Source: Cellulomonas composti
Lineage (GTDB): Bacteria > Actinomycetota > Actinomycetes > Actinomycetales > Cellulomonadaceae
Length of the DNA: 64,000 nt
Assembly: GCF_007990245.1 (NCBI RefSeq)
Contig: NZ_BJWG01000006.1
Span: 124,001-188,000 of the forward strand
Direction of reading: 5' to 3'
Shown here: positions 27,504 through 36,716 of the stretch, piece after piece
Numbering within the stretch: position 1 is the stretch's first letter
How the letters are laid out: every line of letters begins with the position of its first letter
Position numbers and translations under genes: made by a program
The notes under the pieces: model-generated
What the model was told of the DNA's origin: nothing
Seen by the model: only the letters and a program-made list of their open reading frames with translations
Database searches by the model: none

Positions 27504-28601
27504 TTAGGGGCGGGGGCGCAGGGTTGCCTCGTAGAGCGGACGGCGGGGGGTGCCGGTGGCGGCCGCGACCTCGGCGACGACCTCCTTGTGTCGCTCACCC
27601 GCATCGACGCGGGCCCGGACCTGCGCGACGAGCGTGGCGAGGTCCGGCACGGCGGGGCGCGCGGCCCCACCCACCACGACGACGATCTCGCCCCGGACGT
27701 GGCCGTCGGCGGCCCACTGCGCCAGCTCGACGAGCGGGCCGCGACGGACCTCCTCGTAGCGCTTCGTCAGCTCACGGCACACCGCCGCCGGCCTGTCGGC
27801 GCCGAACGCCTCGGCCATGGCCGCCAGCAGGTCGGCCAGCCGGTGCGGCGACTCGAAGAAGACGAGCGTGCGCCGCTCGTCGGCCAGGTCGGCGAGCGCC
27901 CGCGCACGCTCTCCCGCCTTGCGCGGCGCGAAGCCCTCGAAACAGAACCGGTCCGTCGGCAGCCCGGACAGCGCGAGCGCCGTCAGCACAGCGCTCGGAC
28001 CGGGCGCCGCGGTGACCCGCAGCCCCGCCTGCGCGGCCGCGCCGACGACCCGGAACCCCGGGTCCGAGACGGCCGGCATCCCGGCGTCGGACACGACCAC
28101 CACGGTCGCCCCCGCGGCGACCGCCGCGAGCAGCTCGTCGGAGCGGGCGGCCTCGTTGTGCTCGTGGTGGCTCACCACCCGGCCGCGGACCTCGACGCCG
28201 AGCCGGGCCGCGAGCGCCCGCAGGCGTCGGGTGTCCTCGGCGGCGACCACGTCCGCCGTCGCGAGCAGCGTGCGCAGCCGGTCGGACGCGTCGCCGACGT
28301 TGCCGATCGGCGTCGCAGCGAGCACGAGCACTCCCCCGTCCGGGACCGGGGCGTCGTCCTGCTCGCCGCCATCCCCGTCAGCGACGTCGTCTTCGAGCAC
28401 GGACTCGACGGTCGCGGGCTCGACGGTCGCGGGCTCGTCGGACGCACTCTCGCCGGATGCGGGCTCGACGGTCGCGGGCTCGTCGGACGCACGCTCGCCG
28501 GACGCGGGCTCGACGGTCGCGGGCTCGTCGGACGCACGCTCGTCGGACGCGGGCTCGACGGTCGCGGGCTCGTCGGACGCGTGGTGCTCGGGCCTGCTCA
28601 C
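27504..28601 (-). CDS. rsmI: 16S rRNA (cytidine1402-2'-O)-methyltransferase
   Basis: A tetrapyrrole-methylase-fold enzyme, 365 residues from this GTG. The core begins VLVLAATPIGNVGDASDRLRTLLATADVVAAEDTRRLRALAARLGV and has VVVVSDAGMPAVSDPG, AAPGPSAVLTALALSGLPTDRFCFEGF and FFESPHRLADLLAAM. The first 75 residues are an acidic repeat (ASDEPATVEP plus a five-residue spacer, about four copies) encoded by 45-nt repeats at 28395-28585. An internal GTG just before LVLAATPIGN has a good GGGGGA site, so the repeat may be partly untranslated. Divergent from pmt. Confidence 0.88.
   Translation of the reverse strand: MSRPEHHASDEPATVEPASDERASDEPATVEPASGERASDEPATVEPASGESASDEPATVEPATVESVLEDDVADGDGGEQDDAPVPDGGVLVLAATPIGNVGDASDRLRTLLATADVVAAEDTRRLRALAARLGVEVRGRVVSHHEHNEAARSDELLAAVAAGATVVVVSDAGMPAVSDPGFRVVGAAAQAGLRVTAAPGPSAVLTALALSGLPTDRFCFEGFAPRKAGERARALADLADERRTLVFFESPHRLADLLAAMAEAFGADRPAAVCRELTKRYEEVRRGPLVELAQWAADGHVRGEIVVVVGGAARPAVPDLATLVAQVRARVDAGERHKEVVAEVAAATGTPRRPLYEATLRPRP
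28395..28585 (-). repeat. 45-nt tandem repeats at the 5' end of rsmI
   Basis: About four in-frame copies encode alternating ASDEPATVEP and ASDER/ASGER/ASGES. The repeats preserve the frame and the acidic composition, which favours translation, although the function of such an N-terminus is unknown. Confidence 0.8.
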
Positions 28602-28704
28602 GCGGACAGCCTGCCACCCCGGAGCTGAGCGTCGGCGATGCCGACGCGCTCTCCCGCGCGGCGAACGTCCGGATTCGCGCACGTTGCGCCCGTAGCATGT
28701 CCGC

Positions 28705-30723
28705 GTGCCGCTCACGCCCGACGACGACGCGCCCCGACCCACACCCGACGGTGGCCCACCCGCGGACGTGCCCCCACCGGACGAGCCCGCGGCGACCGGC
28801 ACGACCAGTCCGATCGACGGGACCACCCCGCCCGACGAGCAGGAGCCTGCCGCCGCGACGGTGCCGGCCGACGGGCCCACCCCGCCCGACGAGCCGCCGA
28901 CCGACACGACCTCCCCGCCCGACGAGACCCCTGCGCCCGACGAGACCCCTGCGCCCGACGAGCCCGCGTCGACCGGCGGCTCGGACGCGTCCGCGGTGCC
29001 GGCGGCACCCGCCCCGATCACCGCACCGGCGTCGCCGTTCCCGCCCACGAGCGAGGGCAGCGACCCGTGGCCGACGGGACGCGGCTACGACGGCCTCGAG
29101 CAGACCGCGTCCGAGCCGGCACCCCCGCCGACGCCGCCGAGCCTCGACGAGCTGCGCGAACGCCTGCTCGGCCGCGCCACGATGCTGCTCGACGCAACAC
29201 GACGCGACCGGGTCGTCGGGTGGGCGTGGGCGCTCGGCGTGACGTTGCTCGCGGGCGTGCTGCGGTTCTGGGACCTCGGCCGGCCGCACTCGCTCGTGTT
29301 CGACGAGACGTACTACGTCAAGGACGGGTGGTCGCTCGTCACGCAGGGCTACGAGGGCCAGTGGGGCGACGAGCCGAACCCGGACTTCGAGGCCGGCGAC
29401 GACTCCGACCTGCGCACCGACGGCTCGTACGTGGTGCACCCGCAGGTCGGCAAGTGGATCATCGGGATCGGGATGCGGCTGGGCGGCGGCGTCGACAGCT
29501 CGACGGCGTGGCGCCTGAGCGTCGCGGTTCTCGGCACGCTCAGCGTGCTGCTGCTGGTCCGGATCGCCCGACGACTGTTCGCGTCGACCGCGTGGGGCGT
29601 GATCGCGGGTCTGTTGCTGGCGGTCGACGGTCTCGCGATCGTCCTGTCCCGCACGAGCCTGCTCGACCCGATCCTCATGTTCTTCGCGCTCGCGGCGTTC
29701 GGGGCACTGCTGCTCGACCGCGAACAGGCTCGCAGACGACTGGCGGAGCGGACCGCCGCGATCTTCGAGCGCGGCGAGGATCTCGGCGACGGTCCGCGGC
29801 TGGGCTGGCGCTGGTGGCGGTTCGCCGCGGCGGTGCTGCTGGGTCTCGCGATCGGTACGAAGTGGTCCGGGATCTACTTCCTGGCGGTGTTCGGGCTGCT
29901 CACGGTCGCGTGGGACGCATCCGCACGGCGTGCGATCGGCGTGCGGCCGTGGGTGCGGGCGTCGTTCTTCAAGGACGCGATCCAGGCGGGCCTCGTCATG
30001 GTGCTCACGTCGGTCCTCGTGTACGTCGGGTCGTGGTGGTCGTGGTTCGCGCACTCGAACGCGTGGGGGCGGAACTGGGCCGAGCAGAACCCCGGCCAGG
30101 GGGTCACGTGGCTGCCGCCGGCGCTGCGCTCGTTCGTCGAGTACCACCGGCAGATGTGGGTGTTCCACAACGGCCTGGAGACGCCGCACACGTACGCGTC
30201 CCACCCGCTCGGGTGGATCGTGCAGTGGCGGCCGACGTCCTTCTTCTGGGACGCCGACGTCGCCAAGCTGCAGGGGGCGGACGCGCAGTCGTTCTGCGGC
30301 GCGGACCACTGCGCGCAGGCGGTCGTCGCACTCGGCAACCCGGTCCTGTGGTGGTCGGGTGCGGCCGCGATCCTCGTCGCCGTCTACTGGCTGGCGCGCT
30401 ACCGCGACTGGCGGGCAGGCGCGGTGCTCGCGGGCCTGCTGGCCGGGTGGGTGCCGTGGTTCGCGTACGCCCACCGCACGATCTTCTCGTTCTACGCGAT
30501 CGCGTTCCTGCCGTGGGTCGTGCTCACGCTCGTCTACGTGCTGACGCTGATCGTCGGACCACCCTCGCTGTCCGACCGGGCGCGCCGTCCCGCGATCATC
30601 GGCGTCGGCGTGTTCGTCGGGATCGTGGTGGCCGTGGGGCTGTACTTCTACCCGGTCTGGACCGCGATGCCGATCCCCTACGACCAGTGGCACCTGCGCA
30701 TGTGGCTCGACACCTGGGTCTAG
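28705..30723 (+). CDS. pmt: Protein O-mannosyltransferase (dolichyl/polyprenyl-phosphate-mannose type)
   Basis: A 672-residue GT-C glycosyltransferase transferring mannose from polyprenyl-phosphate-mannose to exported proteins. An acidic Pro/Thr-rich cytoplasmic extension (about 1-155, repeats of PPDE and TPAPDE) precedes about ten membrane helices. The catalytic FDETYYVKDG follows helix 1; further family segments are HPQVGKWIIGIG, LDPILMFFALA, GTKWSGIYFL and HPLGWIVQWRP. The last motif is MPIPYDQWHLRMW. A -10 box TAGCAT at 28693-28698 lies 6 nt before the GTG, so the message is probably leaderless. Divergent from rsmI. Confidence 0.92.
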   Translation: MPLTPDDDAPRPTPDGGPPADVPPPDEPAATGTTSPIDGTTPPDEQEPAAATVPADGPTPPDEPPTDTTSPPDETPAPDETPAPDEPASTGGSDASAVPAAPAPITAPASPFPPTSEGSDPWPTGRGYDGLEQTASEPAPPPTPPSLDELRERLLGRATMLLDATRRDRVVGWAWALGVTLLAGVLRFWDLGRPHSLVFDETYYVKDGWSLVTQGYEGQWGDEPNPDFEAGDDSDLRTDGSYVVHPQVGKWIIGIGMRLGGGVDSSTAWRLSVAVLGTLSVLLLVRIARRLFASTAWGVIAGLLLAVDGLAIVLSRTSLLDPILMFFALAAFGALLLDREQARRRLAERTAAIFERGEDLGDGPRLGWRWWRFAAAVLLGLAIGTKWSGIYFLAVFGLLTVAWDASARRAIGVRPWVRASFFKDAIQAGLVMVLTSVLVYVGSWWSWFAHSNAWGRNWAEQNPGQGVTWLPPALRSFVEYHRQMWVFHNGLETPHTYASHPLGWIVQWRPTSFFWDADVAKLQGADAQSFCGADHCAQAVVALGNPVLWWSGAAAILVAVYWLARYRDWRAGAVLAGLLAGWVPWFAYAHRTIFSFYAIAFLPWVVLTLVYVLTLIVGPPSLSDRARRPAIIGVGVFVGIVVAVGLYFYPVWTAMPIPYDQWHLRMWLDTWV

Positions 30724-30980
30724 GACCCGGGCGCGAGCACCAGCACGGACCACACGACCAGCCCGCGGCCGTCGTCGGGCTCGGGCGGCGCGGTCTCGTC
30801 GGGGACGATCTCCGGGGCGTCGGGGGTCGAGCGTCCGACGACGAGCCCGCAGCAACCGATCGCGGCGCCACCACGTACCCGCACGGGGTACAGCGGCATG
30901 CCGTCGTCGTCGTCCCGCCAGCGATCCAGCGTCAGCCGCTCGGTCTGCAGGACGGCGGGCAGCCGGCGCTCCGAGAGCAC
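30720..30980 (-). pseudogene. Remnant of a GNAT acetyltransferase gene
   Basis: An 86-codon frame whose N-terminus LPAVLQTERLTLDRWRDDD is a classic GNAT opening. It then jumps to YPVRVRGGAAIGCCGLVVGRSTPDAPE and an unrelated-looking tail. The acetyl-CoA-binding region (Q/R-x-x-G-x-G/A) is missing and the length is about half the family norm. It overlaps the pmt stop by 4 nt on the opposite strand. The simplest reading is a gene with an internal and 3' deletion. Confidence 0.5.
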
Positions 30981-30985
30981 GTGGG

Positions 30986-32455
30986 CTACCAGTCGACCTG
31001 CGGCGAGGCGTACCAGCGCAGTCCGAGCCGGTCCCAGAACGGCCCCTGCGCACTGACGCGCGCGGCGAAGTCGTCCCAGTCGCGGCTCTCGGGCGCCGTC
31101 CAGGCCACCTCGGCGACGGCCGCGAGCCGCGGCAGCAGCATGAACATGAGGTCGTCGAGGTCGCGGATCGTCTCGGTCCACACGGCCGCCTCGACGCCGA
31201 TCACCGACTCGGCCGGCAACCCGTCGATCAGGGTGGTCGGCTCCCACTCGTAGGCGTCGCGCAGCTCGACGTGACCGGCCCAGTCGAGCCCGATCTCGGT
31301 GTTCGCGTCGTACTTCATGTCGAGGTAGACGCGCGAGCCGGGCGACATGAGGATCTTGGCGCCCGCACGGGCCGCCGCGACGAACGCGTCCGGCTCGACG
31401 CGCGTGTCCCAGTACTGCACGACGGTGCCCGGCTCGAGCGGCGTGTGGGCGATCTCCTGCCAGCCGACGACCTTCTTGCCGGCCGCGCGCACGACGGCGG
31501 CGGCGGTCGCGACGAACCGCGCGTACTCACCCGGCTCCATCGTCAGGACCTCGTCACCGCCGATGTGGACGTACTCGCCCGGCGTCATCGCCGCGACGTC
31601 ACCGAACACGGCCTCGAGGAACGGCGTCGTCGCGGGCAGGTCGGCGTGCAGCCGGCTGAAGCCGACCTCGATCCCGGTGTACGCGTCGGTCGGCTCCCCG
31701 TCGGGAGTCAGGTCCCCGTAGGCATGCGTCGCGGCGTTGACGTGACCCGGGACGTCGATCTCGGGGACGACGACGATCCCGCGTGCGGCGGCGTAGTGGA
31801 CGATGTCGGCGTAGTCCGACGGCGTGTAGAAGCCGCCGGGGTCGCCGTTCACGGACGTCTCCGACGACAGGCGGCTCAGCTGCGGACGCGACGGCACGTG
31901 CAGCCGCCAGCCCTGGTCGTCGGTCAGGTGCAGGTGCAGCGTGTTGAGCTTGTAGTGCGCCATCACGCCGATCACGACCTTGACGGCGTCGACGCCCAGG
32001 AAGTGCCGGGCGACGTCGATCGACAGCCCGCGCCACGCGAACCGCGGCGCGTCCTCGACGATCGCGGGCGACACGACGCTCGACCCGTCGCCGGGGTGCT
32101 CGATGAGCTGACGCAGCGTGACGATCGCGTGCACCAGGCCCGCGGTGCCGTGCGCGACGGCGTCGACGCGGTCGGAGGTGACCCGCAGCCGGTACGCCTC
32201 GGCGCCGCCGGCGAGCGCGCCCTCCTCGAGGACGCGCAGCCGGATGACGTCGCGGTCCGCCGCGCCGTCATCGGCGTACCGGACCTCGATCGAGCGACCA
32301 GAGACCCGACCGAGCAGGTCGGCCGCGAGGATGCCGAGCGCGATGAGCTCGGGACGCGGGTCGACGACGACGGTCGTCGCCTCACCGACGACGAACGGCT
32401 CACCGTCGAGACGTTCACCGCGCTGCGGACGAGGGACGAGCGACTTCAGGCTCAC
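30986..32455 (-). CDS. Beta-N-acetylhexosaminidase (GH20)
   Basis: A 489-residue GH20 enzyme without a signal peptide. An N-terminal GH20b-like domain (about 1-135) is followed by the catalytic barrel: FAWRGLSIDVARHFLGVDAVK, LHLHLTDDQGWRL, VPEIDVPGH, YVHIGGDE with the catalytic Asp301-Glu302 pair, VVGWQEI and VQYWDT. It removes terminal GlcNAc or GalNAc from chitin oligomers or recycled muropeptides; lack of an export signal favours an intracellular role. The GTG has AGGAG five bases upstream. Confidence 0.93.
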   Translation of the reverse strand: MSLKSLVPRPQRGERLDGEPFVVGEATTVVVDPRPELIALGILAADLLGRVSGRSIEVRYADDGAADRDVIRLRVLEEGALAGGAEAYRLRVTSDRVDAVAHGTAGLVHAIVTLRQLIEHPGDGSSVVSPAIVEDAPRFAWRGLSIDVARHFLGVDAVKVVIGVMAHYKLNTLHLHLTDDQGWRLHVPSRPQLSRLSSETSVNGDPGGFYTPSDYADIVHYAAARGIVVVPEIDVPGHVNAATHAYGDLTPDGEPTDAYTGIEVGFSRLHADLPATTPFLEAVFGDVAAMTPGEYVHIGGDEVLTMEPGEYARFVATAAAVVRAAGKKVVGWQEIAHTPLEPGTVVQYWDTRVEPDAFVAAARAGAKILMSPGSRVYLDMKYDANTEIGLDWAGHVELRDAYEWEPTTLIDGLPAESVIGVEAAVWTETIRDLDDLMFMLLPRLAAVAEVAWTAPESRDWDDFAARVSAQGPFWDRLGLRWYASPQVDW

Positions 32456-32496
32456 GACGCTCCTGGCGGTACGGGCCGGACGGGACGAATCGAACG

Positions 32497-33495
32497 CTAC
32501 CCGACGGACCTGGCGAGCCGACGCGCGATCCCCGCGCACACGAGCAGCTGCAGCTGGTGGAACGCGATCACCGGCAGCGCGACCGTTGCCGCGAGCACCG
32601 GATTGAACAGCACGGCCGCCATCGGCAGGCCCGTGGCCAGGCTCTTCTTGGACCCGCACATCAGCAGCGCCACCCGGTCGCCGCGCGCGAGCCGCAGCCG
32701 CCCCCCGGCCCACCACGTCGTCGTGAGCATCACCGCGAGCAGCACACCGGACACGACGAGCAGCCCGACGAGCGCCGGCACCGTCACGTGGTCCCATGCG
32801 CCGCTGGTCTGCGCCTCGCTCACCGACGAGTACGCGACGAGCAGGATCGTCGTGCGGTCGGTGACGCGCGTGAGCCGCGTGTGCGTGCGCAGCCAGCGCC
32901 CCAGCCGCGGTTCGAGGAGCTGCCCGACGACGAACGGCAGCAGCAGCTGCAGCAGGATGCCGGTGACCGACCCGAGCCCCATCGCCCCGGGCGTCCCGCC
33001 CATGAGCAGCGCGACGAGCAGCGGCGTCGCGACGATCCCGACGACGTTCGAGATCGTGGCGCCGGTGATCGCCCCGGCGACGTTGCCGCGCGCGACCGAC
33101 GTGAACACCACCGAGGACTGCACCGTCGAGGGCAGCAGCGACAGGTAGAGCAGCCCGGTCTGCAGCTCGGGCGCGAGCACCGCGTCCGGGACGAGCTGCA
33201 CCGCGAGGCCGAGCACCGGGAACAGCAGGAACGTCGCGGCCAGCATGCTGCCCTGCAGCCGCCAGTTGCGCAGCCCGGCGATCACCTCGCGCGTCGGCAT
33301 CCGCGCGCCGTACAGGAAGAACAGCACGACGATCGCGCCGGTGGTGACCGCGCCGACCACGTCCGCCGCGGCGCCCGAGACCGGCACCAGCAGCCCGAGG
33401 ACCAGCACGCCCACGACCATCGCGACGAGCGGATCCACCCACCCGACGACCCCCCGAAGCCGCCCCAGGCGGCCGGAGCGTCTCCCGTCAGGCAC
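32497..33495 (-). CDS. Bile acid:sodium symporter-family (SBF-like) transporter
   Basis: A 332-residue membrane protein with nine or ten hydrophobic helices. GAIVVLFFLYGARMPTREVIAGLRNWRLQ, LLSLLPSTVQSSVVFTSVARGNVAGAI and CGSKKSLATGLPMAAVLF match the SBF-like (PF13593-type) group. The crossover-helix Pro/Ser segment LPSTVQSSV is present. The substrate is unknown; the GTG start follows AAGGATGG. Confidence 0.85.
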   Translation of the reverse strand: MPDGRRSGRLGRLRGVVGWVDPLVAMVVGVLVLGLLVPVSGAAADVVGAVTTGAIVVLFFLYGARMPTREVIAGLRNWRLQGSMLAATFLLFPVLGLAVQLVPDAVLAPELQTGLLYLSLLPSTVQSSVVFTSVARGNVAGAITGATISNVVGIVATPLLVALLMGGTPGAMGLGSVTGILLQLLLPFVVGQLLEPRLGRWLRTHTRLTRVTDRTTILLVAYSSVSEAQTSGAWDHVTVPALVGLLVVSGVLLAVMLTTTWWAGGRLRLARGDRVALLMCGSKKSLATGLPMAAVLFNPVLAATVALPVIAFHQLQLLVCAGIARRLARSVG

Positions 33496-33649
33496 GCGCC
33501 CATCCTTCCACCCCGACCACCCGCGCCCCGACGGCGCCACCTTTGACCTGGGCCACGAGGCGATCCCGACCCGGGCAGCGGCACGCGGCCGGAAACGTGC
33601 ACACCCCCGCCCGCTCTTTCGCGGACGAGGGTGTGAACTTGATGCGTGG

Positions 33650-33724
<75 letters not shown>

Positions 33725-33805
33725 TTGAAGCGGGCTACAGACTAACACCAGCCCCGGGCCGGAGACGAAATCGGGGCCTCCCCCGGGCGCCCGCGGACCG
33801 CCGCG

Positions 33806-34762
33806 TCACTGGCCCGACGCGCGCCGCTTGGCCAGGATGCCGTCGAGGTCGATCGAGCCCGTGGTGGGCGGGGCGACGACGGCCGCGGGTGTCGTCGCAC
33901 CCTCGTCGGACTCGCTCGACGAGGTGCCGGCGGAGGTGCGGACCGCGGTCGAGCCCTCGAGGTCCGTCAGGGGTGCGGGCTCGTAGCGCGGGGCGCTCGG
34001 CTTGAGCGCGTACGTCGGCCTGGGCACGGGGACGGGCGACCAGGTGCCGTCCTCCGCGGCGCTGTCCTGCTCCTCGACGACGACCTGGGCGATCGCCTGC
34101 GTCGGCGTCTGCGACGGCTTGACGGCGCGGCCGGTGATGACGGGCCCGGGCTGGCGGGCGACGACGACCTCGCGCTCGGCCTGCGCGATCCGCCCGGTCC
34201 AGGCGGCGTCGGCCGCGCGGCCCGCGATCACGGCGCGACGGCCCAGCACGACGACGGTCGCCAGCAACGCGGCAGGCACGGCGGCGACGACCCACGTGAC
34301 GGCGGGCAGTGCCGCGGCGGCCACGACGCCGAGGACGGTGAGGACGAGCAGCGCGCCCGCGAGCGCACCGCGACGCCTGGCTGCGGCACCCCGGCGGGCG
34401 AGCGCGGCGGCGTGCGCCGCGCGGGTCTGCGCGCTGCGGCGCGCGGCCTCGGCCGTGATGCGGTCCTGCTGTGCGGTGGGTCGGTCCACGGCGGTGCCTC
34501 CTGTCGCGGTCACCGTGCGTCGCACGGGAAACCCTGAGCCCGGGGTGAGCAACCCCGTCGTGCTGGTGGTCCCGCACTCCGGCGCCGACACCTGGCTGCG
34601 TGCCCGTCGCTCGCTCACCGCGAGGACGCGCAGGCCGTCGGAGAACCGGTCGTCGACGCGCGACTCCACCAGCTGTTGTCGGTGTCGCAGCTTGTGCGGC
34701 ACCAGATATGCCACCCACAGGCCGACCAGCGCGAGCGCGACCGGACCTGCGATGCCTTTCAC
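33806..34762 (-). CDS. glpR: Glp receptor-like membrane protein (GLPR)
   Basis: A 318-residue protein with an N-terminal hydrophobic helix (about 3-19, GIAGPVALALVGLWVAYLV) and a pair of helices near 128-172, separated by a charged cytoplasmic linker (RITAEAARRSAQTRAAHAAALARR). The C-terminal part is a Pro/Ser-rich cytoplasmic tail ending DLDGILAKRRASGQ. Position last in galU-glp-rimJ-(this) and the architecture match the corynebacterial Glp receptor that recruits gephyrin-like Glp to the divisome. Sequence identity was not tested; the symbol rests on synteny and topology. It should not be confused with the glycerol repressor GlpR. Confidence 0.7.
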   Translation of the reverse strand: MKGIAGPVALALVGLWVAYLVPHKLRHRQQLVESRVDDRFSDGLRVLAVSERRARSQVSAPECGTTSTTGLLTPGSGFPVRRTVTATGGTAVDRPTAQQDRITAEAARRSAQTRAAHAAALARRGAAARRRGALAGALLVLTVLGVVAAAALPAVTWVVAAVPAALLATVVVLGRRAVIAGRAADAAWTGRIAQAEREVVVARQPGPVITGRAVKPSQTPTQAIAQVVVEEQDSAAEDGTWSPVPVPRPTYALKPSAPRYEPAPLTDLEGSTAVRTSAGTSSSESDEGATTPAAVVAPPTTGSIDLDGILAKRRASGQ

Positions 34763-34858
34763 GTCCCGACGGTAGGACGCGCTCCCCCGTGCCCGGCGCA
34801 CCCCCGCGGCGTGTCTCCCGACGAATGCGCGCCGACGGGCACCGAGCGGTTCGTCGGC

Positions 34859-35449
34859 TCAGCTCGTGTGGTACCGGTGGAGCAGGCCCTCGGGGACCTC
34901 CTCGGCGGTCAGCGCGAACGACCGGTGGTCGCACCACTGCCCGCGGATGTGCAGGTAGCGCTCGCGCACACCCTCGTCGCGGAACCCGAGCTTCTGGACG
35001 ACGCGCAACGACGGCTCGTTCTCGGGGCGGATGTTGATCTCCACGCGATGCAGCTCGAGGACCTGGAAGCAGTGGTCGACCGCCAGCGCGACGGCGGTGG
35101 GGATGATGCCCCTGCCCGCGACGTGCCGCGAGACCCAGTATCCGATCGACGCCGAGCGCAGCGAGCCGTACGTGATCGACGAGACCGTGACCTGCCCGAC
35201 GAGCTCGCCGTGCAGGTCCACCGCGAACGGCAGCGTCTGGCCCTCGCGGGCCTGCGCGGCGAGCAGGCGGACGAACGCGCCGAACGTCGGGCGTGGACGG
35301 TCGACCGGGACGGGGCTGGTCGCGTCCCACGGCTCGAGCCAGTCGGCGTTCGCGGTCCGCAGCGCGAGCCATGCCTGCCCGTCGCGGCGCCGCAGCGGGC
35401 GCAGCCGCACCGGGCCGTCGACGAGGGTCACGGGCCAGCCGGTCGCCAT
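34859..35449 (-). CDS. rimJ: GNAT N-acetyltransferase, RimJ/RimL type
   Basis: A 196-residue protein acetyltransferase of the RimJ class. VTLVDGPVRLRPLRRRDGQAWLALR opens the fold, GELVGQVTVSSITYGSLRSASIGYWVSRHVAGRGIIPTAVALAVDHCF contains the acetyl-CoA loop (RHVAGRG), and VEINIRPENEPSLRVVQKLGFRDEGVRERYLHIRG is the C-terminal RimJ signature. The ATG shares one base with the moeA stop (TGATG), so translation is coupled. Substrate, perhaps a ribosomal or cell-division protein, is unknown. Confidence 0.9.
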   Translation of the reverse strand: MATGWPVTLVDGPVRLRPLRRRDGQAWLALRTANADWLEPWDATSPVPVDRPRPTFGAFVRLLAAQAREGQTLPFAVDLHGELVGQVTVSSITYGSLRSASIGYWVSRHVAGRGIIPTAVALAVDHCFQVLELHRVEINIRPENEPSLRVVQKLGFRDEGVRERYLHIRGQWCDHRSFALTAEEVPEGLLHRYHTS

Positions 35450-36681
35450 CAGCCCTCCAGCACGAGGCAGTGGATGACCTGGCCGGCGTGCACGGTGGCG
35501 TCCTGCTCCCCGACGACCGCGAGCGCGTTGGCGAGCGCGAGCGCGCTCACCGTGGGCGACCCGGGGTCTCCCAGCGGCGTCACGCGGTAGCCCTCGTCGG
35601 GCGAGCCGAGCACCGTGGCGGGCACGAACTGGCGCAACCCCACGGGCGACGACCAGCCGTGCGTCGCCTGCGCCGCGACCGACGGCCGGTACAGCTCGAC
35701 ATGCCCCGCCATCGCGCGCAGCGCGGGCCGGACGAAGACCTCGAAGGACACCTGCGCCGCGACGGGGTGGCCCTGCAGCGCGAACACCGGGACCTCGCGG
35801 TCGCGCCCGAGCTCGGCGCCGACCGTCCCGAACCCGTGCCGGAAGCCGGGGGTCATCGCGACCTGGTCGAGGCGCACCGAGCCGAGCGTCGCGAGCACGT
35901 CCTTGACGGTGTCCCCGACGAGCTCGGACAGCCCACCGGTCACCACGACGAGGTCCGCGCGGACGAGCTGGTCCTCGAGGGCCTCCCGCAGCGCGGACCG
36001 GTCGTCGCTGACGATGCCGACGCGCACCGGGGAGGCGCCCGCGTCCCGCACCGCGGCCTCGAGCGCGTGGCCGTCGGCCTCGAACACCGTCCCCTCGGCC
36101 GGGCGGACGGCGCCGGGCTCGACGAGCTCGTCGCCCACCGAGAGCAGCACGACGCGCGGGGTGGGGTGCACGTGCAGGCGCCCGTGCCCCATCGCGGCCG
36201 CGAGCGCGAGCTGGCGGGCGCCGAGCCGCGTGCCGGCGGGCAGCACCACCTCGCCGGTGCGCACGTCGGCACCCGGGGCGCGCACGTGCTGCCCCGCGAC
36301 CGCCGGGCGCTGCATCGCGAACCGGGCCGCGCCGCGGTCGGTCTCCTCGATGGGGACCACCGCGTCCGCCCCCAGCGGCAGTGGTCCGCCCGACGAGATC
36401 CGCACGGACTGCCCCGGCGCCAGGCGCAACGGCATGCCGCCCGCGCGGACGTCGTGCGCGACGGGCAACGACAGCGTGCTCTCGTAGCCCGCGCCGGCGG
36501 TCTCGTGCGAGGCGACGGCGTATCCGTCGCGTTCGGCGACGGGGACGGGCGGCAGGTCGCGACGCGCGACGAGGTCGGCTGCGAGGATGCAGCCGACCGC
36601 GTCGTGCAGCGCCACGTCGAGCGGGGCGACCGGCCCGACGGCGGCGAGCACGGCCGCCAGGTGGTCCTGGACCGATCTCAT
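35449..36681 (-). CDS. glp: Gephyrin-like MoeA-family protein (Glp)
   Basis: A 410-residue MoeA-fold protein. N-terminal domains include VPVAERDGYAV and ISSGGPLPLGADAVVPIEE; domain III has VVLLSVGDELVEPGAVR, VGIVSDDRSALREAL and VVVTGGLSELVGDTVKDVL. Canonical MoeA usually has GG(V/I)SxGxxD and a KPGKP motif; here they read GGLSELVGDTVKD and MTPGFRHGF, so molybdate-insertion activity is doubtful. No other molybdopterin gene is nearby. Synteny with galU, rimJ and glpR points to the Glp cell-division adaptor of actinobacteria. It could still be annotated moeA. Confidence 0.8.
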   Translation of the reverse strand: MRSVQDHLAAVLAAVGPVAPLDVALHDAVGCILAADLVARRDLPPVPVAERDGYAVASHETAGAGYESTLSLPVAHDVRAGGMPLRLAPGQSVRISSGGPLPLGADAVVPIEETDRGAARFAMQRPAVAGQHVRAPGADVRTGEVVLPAGTRLGARQLALAAAMGHGRLHVHPTPRVVLLSVGDELVEPGAVRPAEGTVFEADGHALEAAVRDAGASPVRVGIVSDDRSALREALEDQLVRADLVVVTGGLSELVGDTVKDVLATLGSVRLDQVAMTPGFRHGFGTVGAELGRDREVPVFALQGHPVAAQVSFEVFVRPALRAMAGHVELYRPSVAAQATHGWSSPVGLRQFVPATVLGSPDEGYRVTPLGDPGSPTVSALALANALAVVGEQDATVHAGQVIHCLVLEG

Positions 36682-36716
36682 GCGGGCATTGTGCCCCGCT
36701 GGTGCTCGTTCTCGGG

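Noticed and set aside
35449..36681. Plain annotation as molybdopterin molybdenumtransferase MoeA
   Set aside because: The fold is right, but changed motifs, lack of molybdopterin genes nearby and synteny favour the Glp role; the alternative is kept in the feature text.
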